Positions 27,776 to 37,400 of a stretch of 64,000 nucleotides of DNA are shown here, piece after piece; positions within the stretch are counted from its first letter, which is position 1; each line of letters opens with the position of its first letter. Both the position numbers and the translations under genes were made by a program. The notes beneath the pieces were generated by a model. It searched no databases, was not told the origin of the DNA, and worked only from the letters and a program-made list of their open reading frames with translations. Source of the stretch: Pelosinus fermentans (GTDB lineage: Bacteria; Bacillota; Negativicutes; DSM-13327); assembly GCA_002434245.1 (NCBI GenBank), contig DJJR01000022.1:1-64000 (forward strand). Reading direction: 5' to 3'.

Positions 27776-29053
27776 ATGCAATCACTCGATTTAAATAAGT
27801 TTCCAGGGGTTGAGCTGCCGCGGTTTATAAAAATCAAGCAGCATTTCAACCGACAAAAAGTGGAAGATATTCCTGGTGAGGTTCGTAAGAAAATGGAGCC
27901 TTATTTGGGGAATGTAACTGGTAAACGAATTGCCGTAGGAGTCGGCAGCCGGGGGGTTGCCAATATTGCCTTGGTTACCAAAACGGTAGTGGATACGTTA
28001 AAAGAAGCGGGAGCCAAACCCTTCATTATTCCTGTGATGGGGAGCCATGGAGGAGCCACTCCGGAAGGTCAGGCTGATTTATTAGCTTCTTTTGGGATTA
28101 GTGAAAGTGCAATGGGAGTTCCTGTGGATGCTTCCATGGATGTTGAAACCATTGGTGAATTTGAACCTGGATCTCCGATTTATGTATGCAAAAGTGCTCT
28201 TGAAGCCGATGGAATTGTTATCATTCCAAGAATAAAGCCTCATACTTGTTTTCGAGGCCCCATTGAAAGCGGTATTTGTAAAATGCTTGTGATTGGACTT
28301 GGCAAACGGCTGGGAGCAGATTCAGTTCATAGTCGGGGCTTTGATCGTTTTGCAGAGCTGATTCCGAAAATTGGATGCATAATCGCGCAGAAAACCAAAG
28401 TACTGTTTGCTGTTGCTCTAGTGGAAAATGCCTATGAAGACACTTATAAAATTGAAGTCGTTCCCAAAGATGATATTTTGCTATTAGAGCGGGAAGCAGC
28501 TATGCTCGAGGAAGCTCGTAGTTTAATGGGGCGTATTATGTTCCCTAAGTTTGATATACTGGTAATTGATGAAATTGGTAAAAATATTAGCGGCGACGGG
28601 CAAGATCCTAATGTTACCGGTCTGTATATTACCAAATGTGTAAGCGGCGGTCCTGAGTTTAAAAAGAGCATCATTTTGGATGTTACGGAAGAATCCCATG
28701 GAAATGCCAACGGAGTTGGGATGGTGGATGTTACTACCCGTAAGCTGTTTGATAAAATTGATTATATCAGCATGTACACCAATGCATATACCAGTACTGA
28801 GGTAGAAGCTGTCAAGATTCCTATGGTTGCAGCTACTTCTGAAGATGCCCTGCGCATGGCCGTAAAAATGTGTAATGGAATTGGTACAGGCCAACACAAA
28901 ATTGTCTGGATACAAAACACCTTAGAATTAACAACGATGCTGATTAGTGAGCCTTTACTTGCAGAAGCCGAGGCGAATTCAAATATTGAAGTAATTTCTG
29001 GTCCCAAACCTTTGACCTTTGTTGAAGGAGAGCCGCAAAAAAACCTGATTTAA
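27776..29053 (+). CDS. LarA-family (DUF2088) nickel-pincer racemase/epimerase homologue
   Basis: A 425-residue protein of the lactate racemase LarA superfamily. Likely functional residues are His91 (GSHGGATPEGQ), His156 (KPHT), Lys169 (GICKM) and His185 (VHSRG). The Lys-to-His spacing of 16 equals that of LarA Lys184-His200, which hold the nickel-pincer cofactor (from memory). Characterised homologues racemise or epimerise 2-hydroxyacids. In a hexonate operon it may invert C2 of an aldonate, bringing an epimer into the L-galactonate route (inference). The cofactor makers LarB, LarC and LarE are not in the window. Confidence 0.85.
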   Translation: MQSLDLNKFPGVELPRFIKIKQHFNRQKVEDIPGEVRKKMEPYLGNVTGKRIAVGVGSRGVANIALVTKTVVDTLKEAGAKPFIIPVMGSHGGATPEGQADLLASFGISESAMGVPVDASMDVETIGEFEPGSPIYVCKSALEADGIVIIPRIKPHTCFRGPIESGICKMLVIGLGKRLGADSVHSRGFDRFAELIPKIGCIIAQKTKVLFAVALVENAYEDTYKIEVVPKDDILLLEREAAMLEEARSLMGRIMFPKFDILVIDEIGKNISGDGQDPNVTGLYITKCVSGGPEFKKSIILDVTEESHGNANGVGMVDVTTRKLFDKIDYISMYTNAYTSTEVEAVKIPMVAATSEDALRMAVKMCNGIGTGQHKIVWIQNTLELTTMLISEPLLAEAEANSNIEVISGPKPLTFVEGEPQKNLI

Positions 29054-29118
29054 TATATCTTAGGCTCATCGTATCATAAGAGTAAATCCTATAATTTAAT
29101 GAATCAGGGAGGGCATTT

Positions 29119-30072
29119 ATGAGTGAAGTGATTACAATTGGCGAACCAATGGCCCTTTTGGTGGCTGATCACGAAGGTCCGCTTGAAGATATAGAACATT
29201 TTACGAAGTATGTTGCAGGTGCTGAAGTCAATTTTTCCATAGGCATGACTCGTTTAGGACATTCTGTAACTTATATTACAAAGCTTGGTTTAGACCCTTT
29301 TGGCAAGTACATTAACAAGTTCCTGCAACAGCAAAACATTAAAACCCCATATGTAAAATTTGACGATTCCAATCCCACTGGCATGCAGTTAAAGGCAAAA
29401 GTTAGTATCGGAGATCCGGAGGTTTTTAATTTTCGCAAGGGTTCAGCTGCTTCTCATTTGAATCTCACCGATGTTAAGGACATTGTTTGGGAAAATGTTA
29501 AGCACTTGCATTTGACAGGGATACCGCCAGCTCTTTCTGCAACCTGCCGATCGGTAACCTATAAATTGATCGAGACTGCCAAGGAGAATGGGGTTTCCAT
29601 TTCCTTTGATCCTAATCTGAGGCTTCAATTGTGGGAAGACAAGGAGGAAATGGTTCAGATTATTAATGAGTTAGCTTCCCGGAGTGATATTGTTTTGCCA
29701 GGAGTTAACGAAGGTCTTTTATTAATGGGCAGTGATGATGAAAATGCCATTGCAGATTTTTATTTGAATAAAGGCGTTTCGACAGTGATTGTGAAGTTAG
29801 GAGAAAAGGGTGCTTTCGTAAAGACGAAAGAAGATTCTTTTATTGTGCCAGGTTTTAAAGTTGAAAAAGTTGTGGATACAGTTGGTGCCGGTGATGGATT
29901 TGCAGTAGGAGTGATTAGCGGACTTTTAGAAGGGCTTTCCCTTAAAGATGCTGTACGTAGAGGGAATGCTGTTGGTGCACTTGCAGTCATGTCTCCTGGT
30001 GACAATGATGGACTTCCTAATCCGGATCAGTTGGAAACCTACATGAATTCACAAAATGGCATAAATCGTTAA
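29119..30072 (+). CDS. kdgK: 2-keto-3-deoxygluconate kinase
   Basis: A 317-residue PfkB-family sugar kinase. The PfkB signatures are GAEVNFSIGMTRLG near the N-terminus and DTVGAGDGFAVGV with the catalytic Asp. It phosphorylates KDG, the UxaA product, to KDPG using ATP. The KDPG aldolase gene follows 13 bases later, so the operon order matches the pathway order. Other PfkB sugar kinases are possible by sequence alone; the neighbours decide. Confidence 0.9.
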   Translation: MSEVITIGEPMALLVADHEGPLEDIEHFTKYVAGAEVNFSIGMTRLGHSVTYITKLGLDPFGKYINKFLQQQNIKTPYVKFDDSNPTGMQLKAKVSIGDPEVFNFRKGSAASHLNLTDVKDIVWENVKHLHLTGIPPALSATCRSVTYKLIETAKENGVSISFDPNLRLQLWEDKEEMVQIINELASRSDIVLPGVNEGLLLMGSDDENAIADFYLNKGVSTVIVKLGEKGAFVKTKEDSFIVPGFKVEKVVDTVGAGDGFAVGVISGLLEGLSLKDAVRRGNAVGALAVMSPGDNDGLPNPDQLETYMNSQNGINR

Positions 30073-30085
30073 GGGGATAGATAAA

Positions 30086-30727
30086 GTGGAAAAAGAAAAA
30101 GTAATTACCAAAATATGTGATGGTGGACTAGTAGCTGTCATTAGAGCAGAAACAAGTGAGCAGGCAAAAAAAATTACGGAAGCATGTATTGCTGGCGGCG
30201 TCACTGCCATTGAGCTTACCTTTACGGTTCCTGGTGCTCACGAGATCATCAGCGAATTGGCGAAATTATATTCGCCGGAGGAAATACTGCTGGGAGCGGG
30301 CACTGTACTTGATCCTGAGACTGCTAGAATTGCAATTTTAAGCGGTGCTCAATATGTTGTTTCGCCTTGTTTGAACAGGAATACAGTCAAACTGTGTAAT
30401 CGCTATCGTATTCCGATCATGCCAGGAGCGATGACAATTAAAGAAGTCGTGGAAGGCATGGAGGCTGGTGCCGATATTATTAAAATATTTCCAGGGGAAT
30501 TATTTGGATCTGCCTTCGTTAAAGCCATTAGAGGACCATTGCCTCAAGCGCGGATTATGCCTACAGGCGGTGTAAGTGTTGATAACGTAGGAGAGTGGAT
30601 CAAGGCTGGATGCGTTGCTGTCGGCGTTGGCGGCAATATTACCGCAGGTGCAAAAACAGGTGATTACCAGTCGATCACAGACAAGGCAAAACAATTTGTG
30701 GAAGCCATACGCTTAGCTCGGTTATAA
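30086..30727 (+). CDS. eda: KDPG/KHG aldolase
   Basis: A 213-residue class I aldolase splitting 2-keto-3-deoxy-6-phosphogluconate into pyruvate and glyceraldehyde-3-phosphate. The catalytic Glu lies in AIELTFTVPGA, phosphate and substrate contacts in GAGTVLDPETA, and the Schiff-base Lys in IIKIFPGELFG. It starts at GTG 30086 with AAGGGGATAG upstream and is the last gene of the hexonate operon. Confidence 0.93.
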   Translation: MEKEKVITKICDGGLVAVIRAETSEQAKKITEACIAGGVTAIELTFTVPGAHEIISELAKLYSPEEILLGAGTVLDPETARIAILSGAQYVVSPCLNRNTVKLCNRYRIPIMPGAMTIKEVVEGMEAGADIIKIFPGELFGSAFVKAIRGPLPQARIMPTGGVSVDNVGEWIKAGCVAVGVGGNITAGAKTGDYQSITDKAKQFVEAIRLARL

Positions 30728-30730
30728 AAA

Positions 30731-30782
30731 AACATTTGAACCGCGAAGATCGCGAAGAAATGCAAAGGACACAAAGGAGTAG
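30731..30782. repeat. Truncated dispersed repeat, left half only (copy R4)
   Basis: ACATTTGAACCGCGAAGATC and the following GCAAAGGACACAAAGGAG resemble the left half of copies R2 and R3, but no complementary right arm follows, so this looks like a decayed copy. Confidence 0.6.
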
Positions 30783-30872
30783 TATGTATATTGGTAAGCT
30801 CAGTAGGTACGTTTACTAATTGTAACATTAGCAGCTTTAGATTGAGAGGAGCTATGTTAGCAAGATGAATTT

Positions 30873-30926
30873 CTCATAAAGTATTCATCGTATCTTCACA
30901 AGATCTTCACATTTTCTTTGTATACT
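30873..30926 (+). promoter_or_regulatory. Activator-type promoter with 11-bp direct repeats (site A)
   Basis: CTCATA (30873), TTCATC (30884), TTCACA (30895) and TTCACA (30906) recur every 11 bases, then TATACT at 30921-30926. The last repeat is 15 bases before the -10 start, exactly as at sites B and C. No good -35 exists apart from the repeats, as expected for an OmpR/PhoB-family activated promoter. Confidence 0.72.
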
Positions 30927-30960
30927 ATCAATATCAGTTTATATGAGGAGAGTGTTGAGT

Positions 30961-31470
30961 ATGGTTATGACACACTATATGGAATTGCTGGCTGTCAACC
31001 AGCCATGGAATTTAATTTGGTATATGGTTATTCCTGTAGCCCTGGCGGAAGCACTTGTTGCAACTGAATTTTTTACGGTTTTCCTTCGTGGGTCCAATGC
31101 TGGTGGATGGAAAACAGCCAATAAGGCAATTGGTATTTTTCTAGGATTTTACTTTCTGGGCGTTTTTCTCAATCTAATAACCACTGTCATTCCCACGATT
31201 CAATGGCGCGGCATTGCGGATATACTTGCAGTAGGCTCTTACCTCAGTGGTGTAATTCCCCTGTTTAGTATTGCTTTATTGGAACTTGGTGTTATCGGCA
31301 GGGGGAAATCGGATGATGAAAAGATGAAACTTCATTTTATTCTGTTGACCGTATTTCTCGTTGTTGCTCATGTGGCTATGATCTTCGGGATGGTTGATCC
31401 GACGATTATGGGATGGGATCCTAATGCTGCTGGCGGAAATACGCCACCTATGCAGCATAAGCATCCATAA
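30961..31470 (+). CDS. Multi-pass membrane protein at the head of the metal efflux locus
   Basis: A protein of about 169 residues with four or five predicted membrane helices (about 15-40, 55-80, 85-110, 125-147) and a short tail ending MQHKHP. I do not recognise the family with confidence. GAGGAGAG at 30945-30952 supports ATG 30961 over ATG 30943. It is driven by direct-repeat promoter site A, which resembles those ahead of the efflux operon and the small periplasmic protein gene, so it is probably co-regulated with metal efflux. The His/Met-containing tail would suit metal contact, but this is inference. Confidence 0.7.
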   Translation: MVMTHYMELLAVNQPWNLIWYMVIPVALAEALVATEFFTVFLRGSNAGGWKTANKAIGIFLGFYFLGVFLNLITTVIPTIQWRGIADILAVGSYLSGVIPLFSIALLELGVIGRGKSDDEKMKLHFILLTVFLVVAHVAMIFGMVDPTIMGWDPNAAGGNTPPMQHKHP

Positions 31471-31484
31471 AAATTTTGAATATA

Positions 31485-31545
31485 ATAGTAAAGAGGCTGC
31501 CACAAAACGTTTTAAAAAGACGTTTTGTGGCAGTCTCTTTACTAT
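31485..31545 (+). terminator. Long hairpin after the membrane protein gene
   Basis: 26-base arms (31485-31510 and 31520-31545) match with one G-T wobble; the core is GGCTGCCACAAAACG. No clear T tract follows, but the stem separates two promoter units. Confidence 0.65.
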
Positions 31546-31598
31546 CAATGAGCAAGAAAAAATATCGATTCGTTATGAAATACAAATAATATGAGTTA

Positions 31599-31641
31599 TT
31601 CAAACTTTCTTCATAAAATCTTCACATTAGTTGGATATGAT
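31599..31641 (+). promoter_or_regulatory. Activator-type promoter with 11-bp direct repeats (site B)
   Basis: TTCAAA (31599), TTCATA (31610) and TTCACA (31621) at 11-base steps, followed by TATGAT at 31636-31641; the spacing to the -10 equals sites A and C. It would drive the 31-aa peptide and the tolC-RND operon. Confidence 0.75.
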
Positions 31642-31678
31642 AGACATCAATATAAAGATGTAATCGAGGTGAAATATA

Positions 31679-31774
31679 ATGTGGGATTTACTTATGATCG
31701 AATTGGCAGTGATAGGGTATTTATGGTGCTATCTTACAAATCGAGCTGAGGGGCTGGTTGCTAAAGAAGAATAA
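31679..31774 (+). CDS. 31-residue single-helix membrane peptide
   Basis: A short frame beginning MWDLLMIELAVIGYLWCYL, then a polar tail NRAEGLVAKEE and TAA. GAGGTG lies 7 bases before the ATG, and the promoter of site B lies directly upstream, so translation is credible. The layout (one helix with Trp/Tyr edges, charged tail) resembles small accessory subunits of membrane complexes. It is the first product of the efflux transcript. No family recognised. Confidence 0.6.
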   Translation: MWDLLMIELAVIGYLWCYLTNRAEGLVAKEE

Positions 31775-31841
31775 GGATAAACCCAAATAGCTAAGGGTCA
31801 GTTTTTATGATTGTCTTCCATAAGGGGACGAAGGGGGATAT

Positions 31842-33140
31842 ATGAACGTAGGAAAATGGTTTCGATGCAAGGTATTATCATTGACTGCTATGCTCGTATT
31901 GGGAATTATAATACCAGTTATGGCGGAACAAGCCCAGGATACTCTGTCCTTAAAAGAGATAGTGGATACTGCCGTCAAGAATAATCCAGCCGTCATTGAG
32001 AGTCAAAAGCGCTGGGAAGAAAAAGAGGCTCGTATTCCCCTGGCGAAAGCCTGGGCGAATCCTCAGTTTGGGATTATGAAAGATGATATACCTAAAAGCA
32101 GCTTAAATCCTTTTGATGCAATGATGACGGAATACACTTTTACTCAGGACATTATGAATCCGTCTAAATTAAAAGCCATGGGCAAAATGGCCGGCAGTGA
32201 TGCTGCAATGATGAAAGCGAATTACCAAGATAAGCAGATGGAAGCCTACGCTGCGGCGAAAACTGCTTATTATGATCTGTTATATGCTGATAAAGCTTTA
32301 GAAATCGGCAAGGAAAATCAGCAGCTCATGGGCCAGCTGGTACAGATTGCTCAGGTTAACTATTCTACTGGAATGGTACCTCTGCAAGATACCTTGCGGG
32401 CTCAGACTGAATTTTCTAAGATGACTACTGACCTTTTGAGCATGGCATCTATGTCGGCAGTAGCAAAAGCAAAAGTCAATACTGTTATCGGCCGTAAAGC
32501 CGACACCCCCTTCACAGTGAAAGAAGAGTTCAGTGCTCCGCCTCCTGACTTTGACTTGACCACCCTGCAGACAGAAGCCCAGGCTGAAAAACCAGCTGTT
32601 GTTGGCATGGAACAGCAAGTGGAGATGGCAAAGAATGGTGTGGAATTGGCAAAAAAGCAGCAGCTGCCAGATTACCAATTCAGCATTGGCTACAAGGATA
32701 GAAAACAGACGATGATGAGTACGGCACCTGATACCTGGAAAATGGAAGTTATGGTCATGCTGCCTATTTGGCAGGGGAAAAATAAAACAGAAATTAAATC
32801 TGCTGCAGCTAGTTTGGAGGCAGCTCAGGCTTCATTGGCTTCTATGCAGAGAATGACGGAGCTGGATTTGCAGATGGCACTGACCGAAGCGCAGGCTGCC
32901 TGGCGCCAGATTGACCTGTATAAGAATACTGTGATTCCCCAAGCGGAGCAAACCTATCAAGCCGGAGTTGTGAGCTATACCAATGGAAAAGTGGATTTCA
33001 TGGCTGTTCTGGATAGTCTAAATGCTCTTCGCAATGTGCGATTGGATTACTATAAAGCTCGCGTGAATTATGAGAAAGCAGTAGCGGATTTGGAAAAAGC
33101 GGTAGGAAGACCTTTATTTACGAGCGGAACCCGGGCATAA
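31842..33140 (+). CDS. TolC-family outer membrane efflux protein
   Basis: A 432-residue outer-membrane channel subunit with a signal peptide (about 1-28, ending PVMA) and two OEP repeats rich in coiled coil (about 35-220 and 240-425). It forms the outer duct for the RND pump encoded downstream. Its presence shows a diderm cell although the neighbouring housekeeping genes are Firmicute. The membrane fusion gene starts 25 bases after its stop. AGGGGG precedes ATG 31842. Confidence 0.9.
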   Translation: MNVGKWFRCKVLSLTAMLVLGIIIPVMAEQAQDTLSLKEIVDTAVKNNPAVIESQKRWEEKEARIPLAKAWANPQFGIMKDDIPKSSLNPFDAMMTEYTFTQDIMNPSKLKAMGKMAGSDAAMMKANYQDKQMEAYAAAKTAYYDLLYADKALEIGKENQQLMGQLVQIAQVNYSTGMVPLQDTLRAQTEFSKMTTDLLSMASMSAVAKAKVNTVIGRKADTPFTVKEEFSAPPPDFDLTTLQTEAQAEKPAVVGMEQQVEMAKNGVELAKKQQLPDYQFSIGYKDRKQTMMSTAPDTWKMEVMVMLPIWQGKNKTEIKSAAASLEAAQASLASMQRMTELDLQMALTEAQAAWRQIDLYKNTVIPQAEQTYQAGVVSYTNGKVDFMAVLDSLNALRNVRLDYYKARVNYEKAVADLEKAVGRPLFTSGTRA

Positions 33141-33165
33141 TGTGCAAGCGAAAGGAGATCACAGC

Positions 33166-34440
33166 ATGATTGAAAAACTACAGGCCAAGAGGAAGATGAT
33201 CATAGGTGTGACAGCGGTTGTTCTAGTGTTTGGCGGTGGCGGTTACTATTATGCTGCGCAGCACGCAAAGCCGGCTGTGGATCATACTGGTCATCAAACA
33301 GCGACTCCGGTTATGGCTATGGGTGATACCGTTACTCTCGACGCCAAGGCCAGGCAATTGTCCGGAGTGCAAACGGCACAAGCAGTCGTGAAAAATATTA
33401 CAAAGGAAATTAAGACCACGGGTAAACTTGCCATGAATGAAAGTGGACGTTCGTATCTTACCTCCCGGGTGGAAGGGCGGGTTGATGAACTATATGTGAC
33501 TGCTGACGGCGAATATATTACCCCGGGGCAGGCGATCGCCGCTGTATACAGCCCGACCTATATTGCCACTCAGGAAGAATACTTATTAACACTGGAAAAT
33601 GTACAGAAGCTGCAAAACGCTGGCAAAGATGTCGTTCAGATCAATAATCGCCTGCGGGAGGCGGCAAAGCGCAAATTGCAACTGCTAAATGTGCCAGACA
33701 GTGAGATTGCTCATCTGGAACATACCCGAACACCCAAGGATCATATGATCATCTATGCCCAGTTTGGCGGTACGGTTTTGGAAAAACAACTGCTGCCAGG
33801 AGCATTCATTATGCCGGGGGATAAACTGTACAGTCTATCGGATTTATCTACTCTTTGGCTGTATATCGATATTTATGAAAAGGATATAGCTGGGATTAAA
33901 CTCGGTCAAAGAGTTGCAGTGACCAGCGGTGCCTATCCGGGAGAAGCTTTTAGCGGACAAGTAACTTTTATTAACCCAGTGCTGGATGATGCCACCAGAA
34001 CAGTGAAAGTTCGGGTGGAGATGAATAATCCGGGGGGCAGGCTGAAGCCCAACATGTTTGTTAGTGCCAATGTTCAACTGCCTTTAGGGGACAACGTGGT
34101 GATACCGGAATCCAGCATATTAGACTCCGGCAGCCGTAAGATTGTTTTTGTCGCTCAAAGTGAAGATACATTTGTTAAGCGGGATGTAGTCACGGGGCAA
34201 TATGCTGATGGCTATGTTCAAATTTTCTCTGGATTGCAGGCAGGTGAAACAGTAGTCACAGCCGCCACCTTCCTCATTGATTCCCAAACGAAATTAGGCA
34301 GCTTTGGTTCTCATGCCGGTCACGGTGGCGGGGCCGCTAAAGAGACGAGCGCACCAGCACCCATGAATGGTACAAATAGCGGCGCGGCTGCTCCGGCACC
34401 TGCTTTGGGGAGTGAACACAGCGGCCATGGTAGTCAGTAA
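33166..34440 (+). CDS. CusB/CzcB-like membrane fusion protein
   Basis: A periplasmic adaptor of about 424 residues anchored by an N-terminal helix (about 10-30). It has a CusB-type barrel-sandwich and hairpin (about 60-200), a beta-barrel (200-280) and a membrane-proximal domain. His-rich stretches at both ends (DHTGHQ; SHAGHGGG and EHSGHGSQ) suggest metal capture and delivery. AAAGGAG at 33151-33157 supports ATG 33166 over GTG 33142. It links the TolC-like duct and RND pump in one tripartite complex. Confidence 0.9.
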   Translation: MIEKLQAKRKMIIGVTAVVLVFGGGGYYYAAQHAKPAVDHTGHQTATPVMAMGDTVTLDAKARQLSGVQTAQAVVKNITKEIKTTGKLAMNESGRSYLTSRVEGRVDELYVTADGEYITPGQAIAAVYSPTYIATQEEYLLTLENVQKLQNAGKDVVQINNRLREAAKRKLQLLNVPDSEIAHLEHTRTPKDHMIIYAQFGGTVLEKQLLPGAFIMPGDKLYSLSDLSTLWLYIDIYEKDIAGIKLGQRVAVTSGAYPGEAFSGQVTFINPVLDDATRTVKVRVEMNNPGGRLKPNMFVSANVQLPLGDNVVIPESSILDSGSRKIVFVAQSEDTFVKRDVVTGQYADGYVQIFSGLQAGETVVTAATFLIDSQTKLGSFGSHAGHGGGAAKETSAPAPMNGTNSGAAAPAPALGSEHSGHGSQ

Positions 34441-34451
34441 GGAGGGGCAAC

Positions 34452-37400
34452 ATGCTGAATCAATTAATCGAATTTTCCTTGAAAAACCGCGTGATTATTT
34501 TGGTTTTATCTGCACTAGTCATTGTCTGGGGAATCTTCGTTGTACGGGATACTCCCATCGATGCTTTTCCTGATCTAAGTGAAAATCAGGTACTTGTCTC
34601 GGCGGACTGGATGGGGCGTGGACCTCAGGAAATCCAGGACCAAGTCACGTATCCATTAGAGACTGCCTTGCGTGGACTGCCTAAAGTGAAAGAAGTGCGC
34701 TCAGCTTCCTCATTCGGGATGTCACTCATAACTGTCATCTTTGAAGACGGTGTAGAGCCTTACTTTGCCCGCCAAGTCGTAAATGAAAAAGTTCAGCAAG
34801 CCATTCCTCAATTGCCCCGGGGTGTGCAGCCAGCTTTAGGACCAGTCAGCACGCCGATGGGGCAGGTATTCATGTATACCGTAGAAAGCGATCGTCATAA
34901 TCTGGCAGATCTGCGTACGGTTGAGGATTTTACCATCAAGCAGCAGCTCAGTGCGGTGCCGGGAGTTGCGGAAGTAGCGAGCATCGGCGGTTATGTGATG
35001 CAGTACCAGATCAATCTTGATCCTCATCTTCTGCAAAACTATCGAATTAATTTCAATCAGGTATTTGGTGCCCTTGGTGCTAACAATGCTAATATTGGTG
35101 CGAAGGTTGTCGAGCAAAATGGTCAGGAATTTATTATTCGCGGATTGGGATTAATCCAATCTCCCGAGGATATTAAGAATATTGTGATCTCTCAAAATTA
35201 CAATACACCCATTTACATTAAGGATGTAGCCAACGTAACTGCTGGACCGGATTTTCGCCGGGGCGTGTTAACCAAATCTGGTTATGAAGCGGCTGGAGGG
35301 ATTGTCATTCAGCGCATGGGCGAAAACACCCTGGACGTGATTGATCAAGTGAAAGCCAAGATTGCTGAAATCGAGCCGTCATTACCGGAAGGTATGCGGA
35401 TTGTACCTTTTTATGACCAGACGGATTTGGTAAAAAAAGCAGTCAATACGCTGACACGGGCATTAATTGAAGAATTTATTTTAGTCTCTATCATTGTCAT
35501 TCTCTTTTTAGGAAATGTCCGGTCCAGCCTGATCGTAACCAGTGCTATTCCCATTGGTATTTTGATTGGGCTGATTGCCATGAAACAAATTCATCTGTCG
35601 GCTAACCTAATGTCTCTTGGCGGTATTGCCATTGGAATTGGTGTCATGACAGATGCTGCGATTGTTATGGTAGAAAATATTTATCGCCATTTGGCGGAGG
35701 ACGGCGGGCGGCGCAGCATTGTGGATGTGACACTGGAAGCGGCAAAGGAAGTAGCCGCACCTATCTTCTTTTCCATCACGATTATCATTGTTACCTTCCT
35801 TCCCGTTTTTACGATGACTGGGACGGAGGGGAAGATGTATACCCCAATGGCCTGGGCGAAATCCTTTGCCATGAGCGGGTCATTGCTGCTGGCTTTCACT
35901 TTGGTGCCTGTGTTGTGCACTTTGCTGCTCAAAGGGAAAATTCAGGAAAAGGATACCTGGATTGTTGACAAACTGCATCGATGGTATGTACCGACTTTGA
36001 AATCAGTATTAAAACACAGTAAAATCACGATTAGTATCGCCGTCGTCGTAATGCTGGCAGGATTTTCTCTGCTGCCTTTCATTGGCACTACCTTCATGCC
36101 GGAATTGGATGAAGGTACGTTTCTGGTCATGCCGACCATGCTGCCCAGTGTGTCCTTAACTGAGGCGCTTGAAGCGGCTAAAACCATGGATAAAGTCATC
36201 ATGGATATCCCGGAAATCGACATGTCTGTAGGGAAGGTTGGTCGTGCTGAGTCGGCTATGGACCCGGCACCGATTAGTATGATTGAAACGATTGTCACGC
36301 TAAAACCGAAAGAGCAATGGCGGGACGGCATGACAAAACAAAAAATTGAACAAGAAATGATGGTTAAACTTGCCAATATGCCTGGGCTTAATTTTGCCTT
36401 TACCCAGCCTATTGCCGGACGGTTGTCCATGCTGACAACGGGAGTTCGTACGGAACTAGGTATTAAACTTTATGGAGAAGACCTGCAGGTACTGCAGCAA
36501 AAAGCCTTTGATATTGAAAAGGCACTGGCTGCTGTGCCAGGAGTCAGTGATCTGCTGGCGGAACGAGTTTTTGGCGCTTCCTATCTAGAGATTCAAGTTA
36601 ACCGGGAAAAAGCGGCCCGATATGGCCTTAACATTGCTGATGTGGAGGATGCCATTGAATTGGCAGTAGGAGGTAAAAATGCCACTACTACCATTGAAGG
36701 ACGCAAGCGCTTTAACGTCCTAGTGCGTTACAATCGGGAAAATCGGGAATCCATTGATGCAATGGAAAATATTCTCATTCCAGTAACGACTGGCGGTGCG
36801 CCGGCAAAAAGCAGCAGCGGAATGGACCCAGGTATGGGTGGCGGCGCAACTGCTGCAGCGGCACCGGCTAGCGGTGCTTATGTACAGCTGGGTGAAGTAG
36901 CCCAGTTCCAGGTCGTGGACGGTCCATCGATGATCAGCAGTGAAAATGGGGTCTATAGAATGATTGTTCAGATGAATACCCGGGGACGGGATGTAGTAAG
37001 TTTTGTGAATGAGGGCAACCAAGTCATTAAGGAAAAAGTCGACTTGCCTCCCGGTTATTCTTTAAAGTGGACTGGTCAGTATGAAAATCAGCAGCGTGCA
37101 AAAGATCGGCTGTCTTTAGTAGTGCCAGCAGTCATTGTGCTCACATTTTTCTTACTCTATATGACATTTAAGTCTGCCAGCGATGCTTTCCTCATTCTGA
37201 TGAACATTCCTTTTTCCTTGGTGGGTGGCATTGTAGCTATGTATGTTACCGGCACTTACATGACAGTAGCAGCAGCTGTTGGCTTCATCGCTCTCTTTGG
37301 AATAGCGGTGCAAAATGGGGTCATCATGGTTACCTATATTAAACATCTGCGGGATCACCGAACCTTGGAAGAAGCTATCACCGAGGGTGCATTTACCCGC

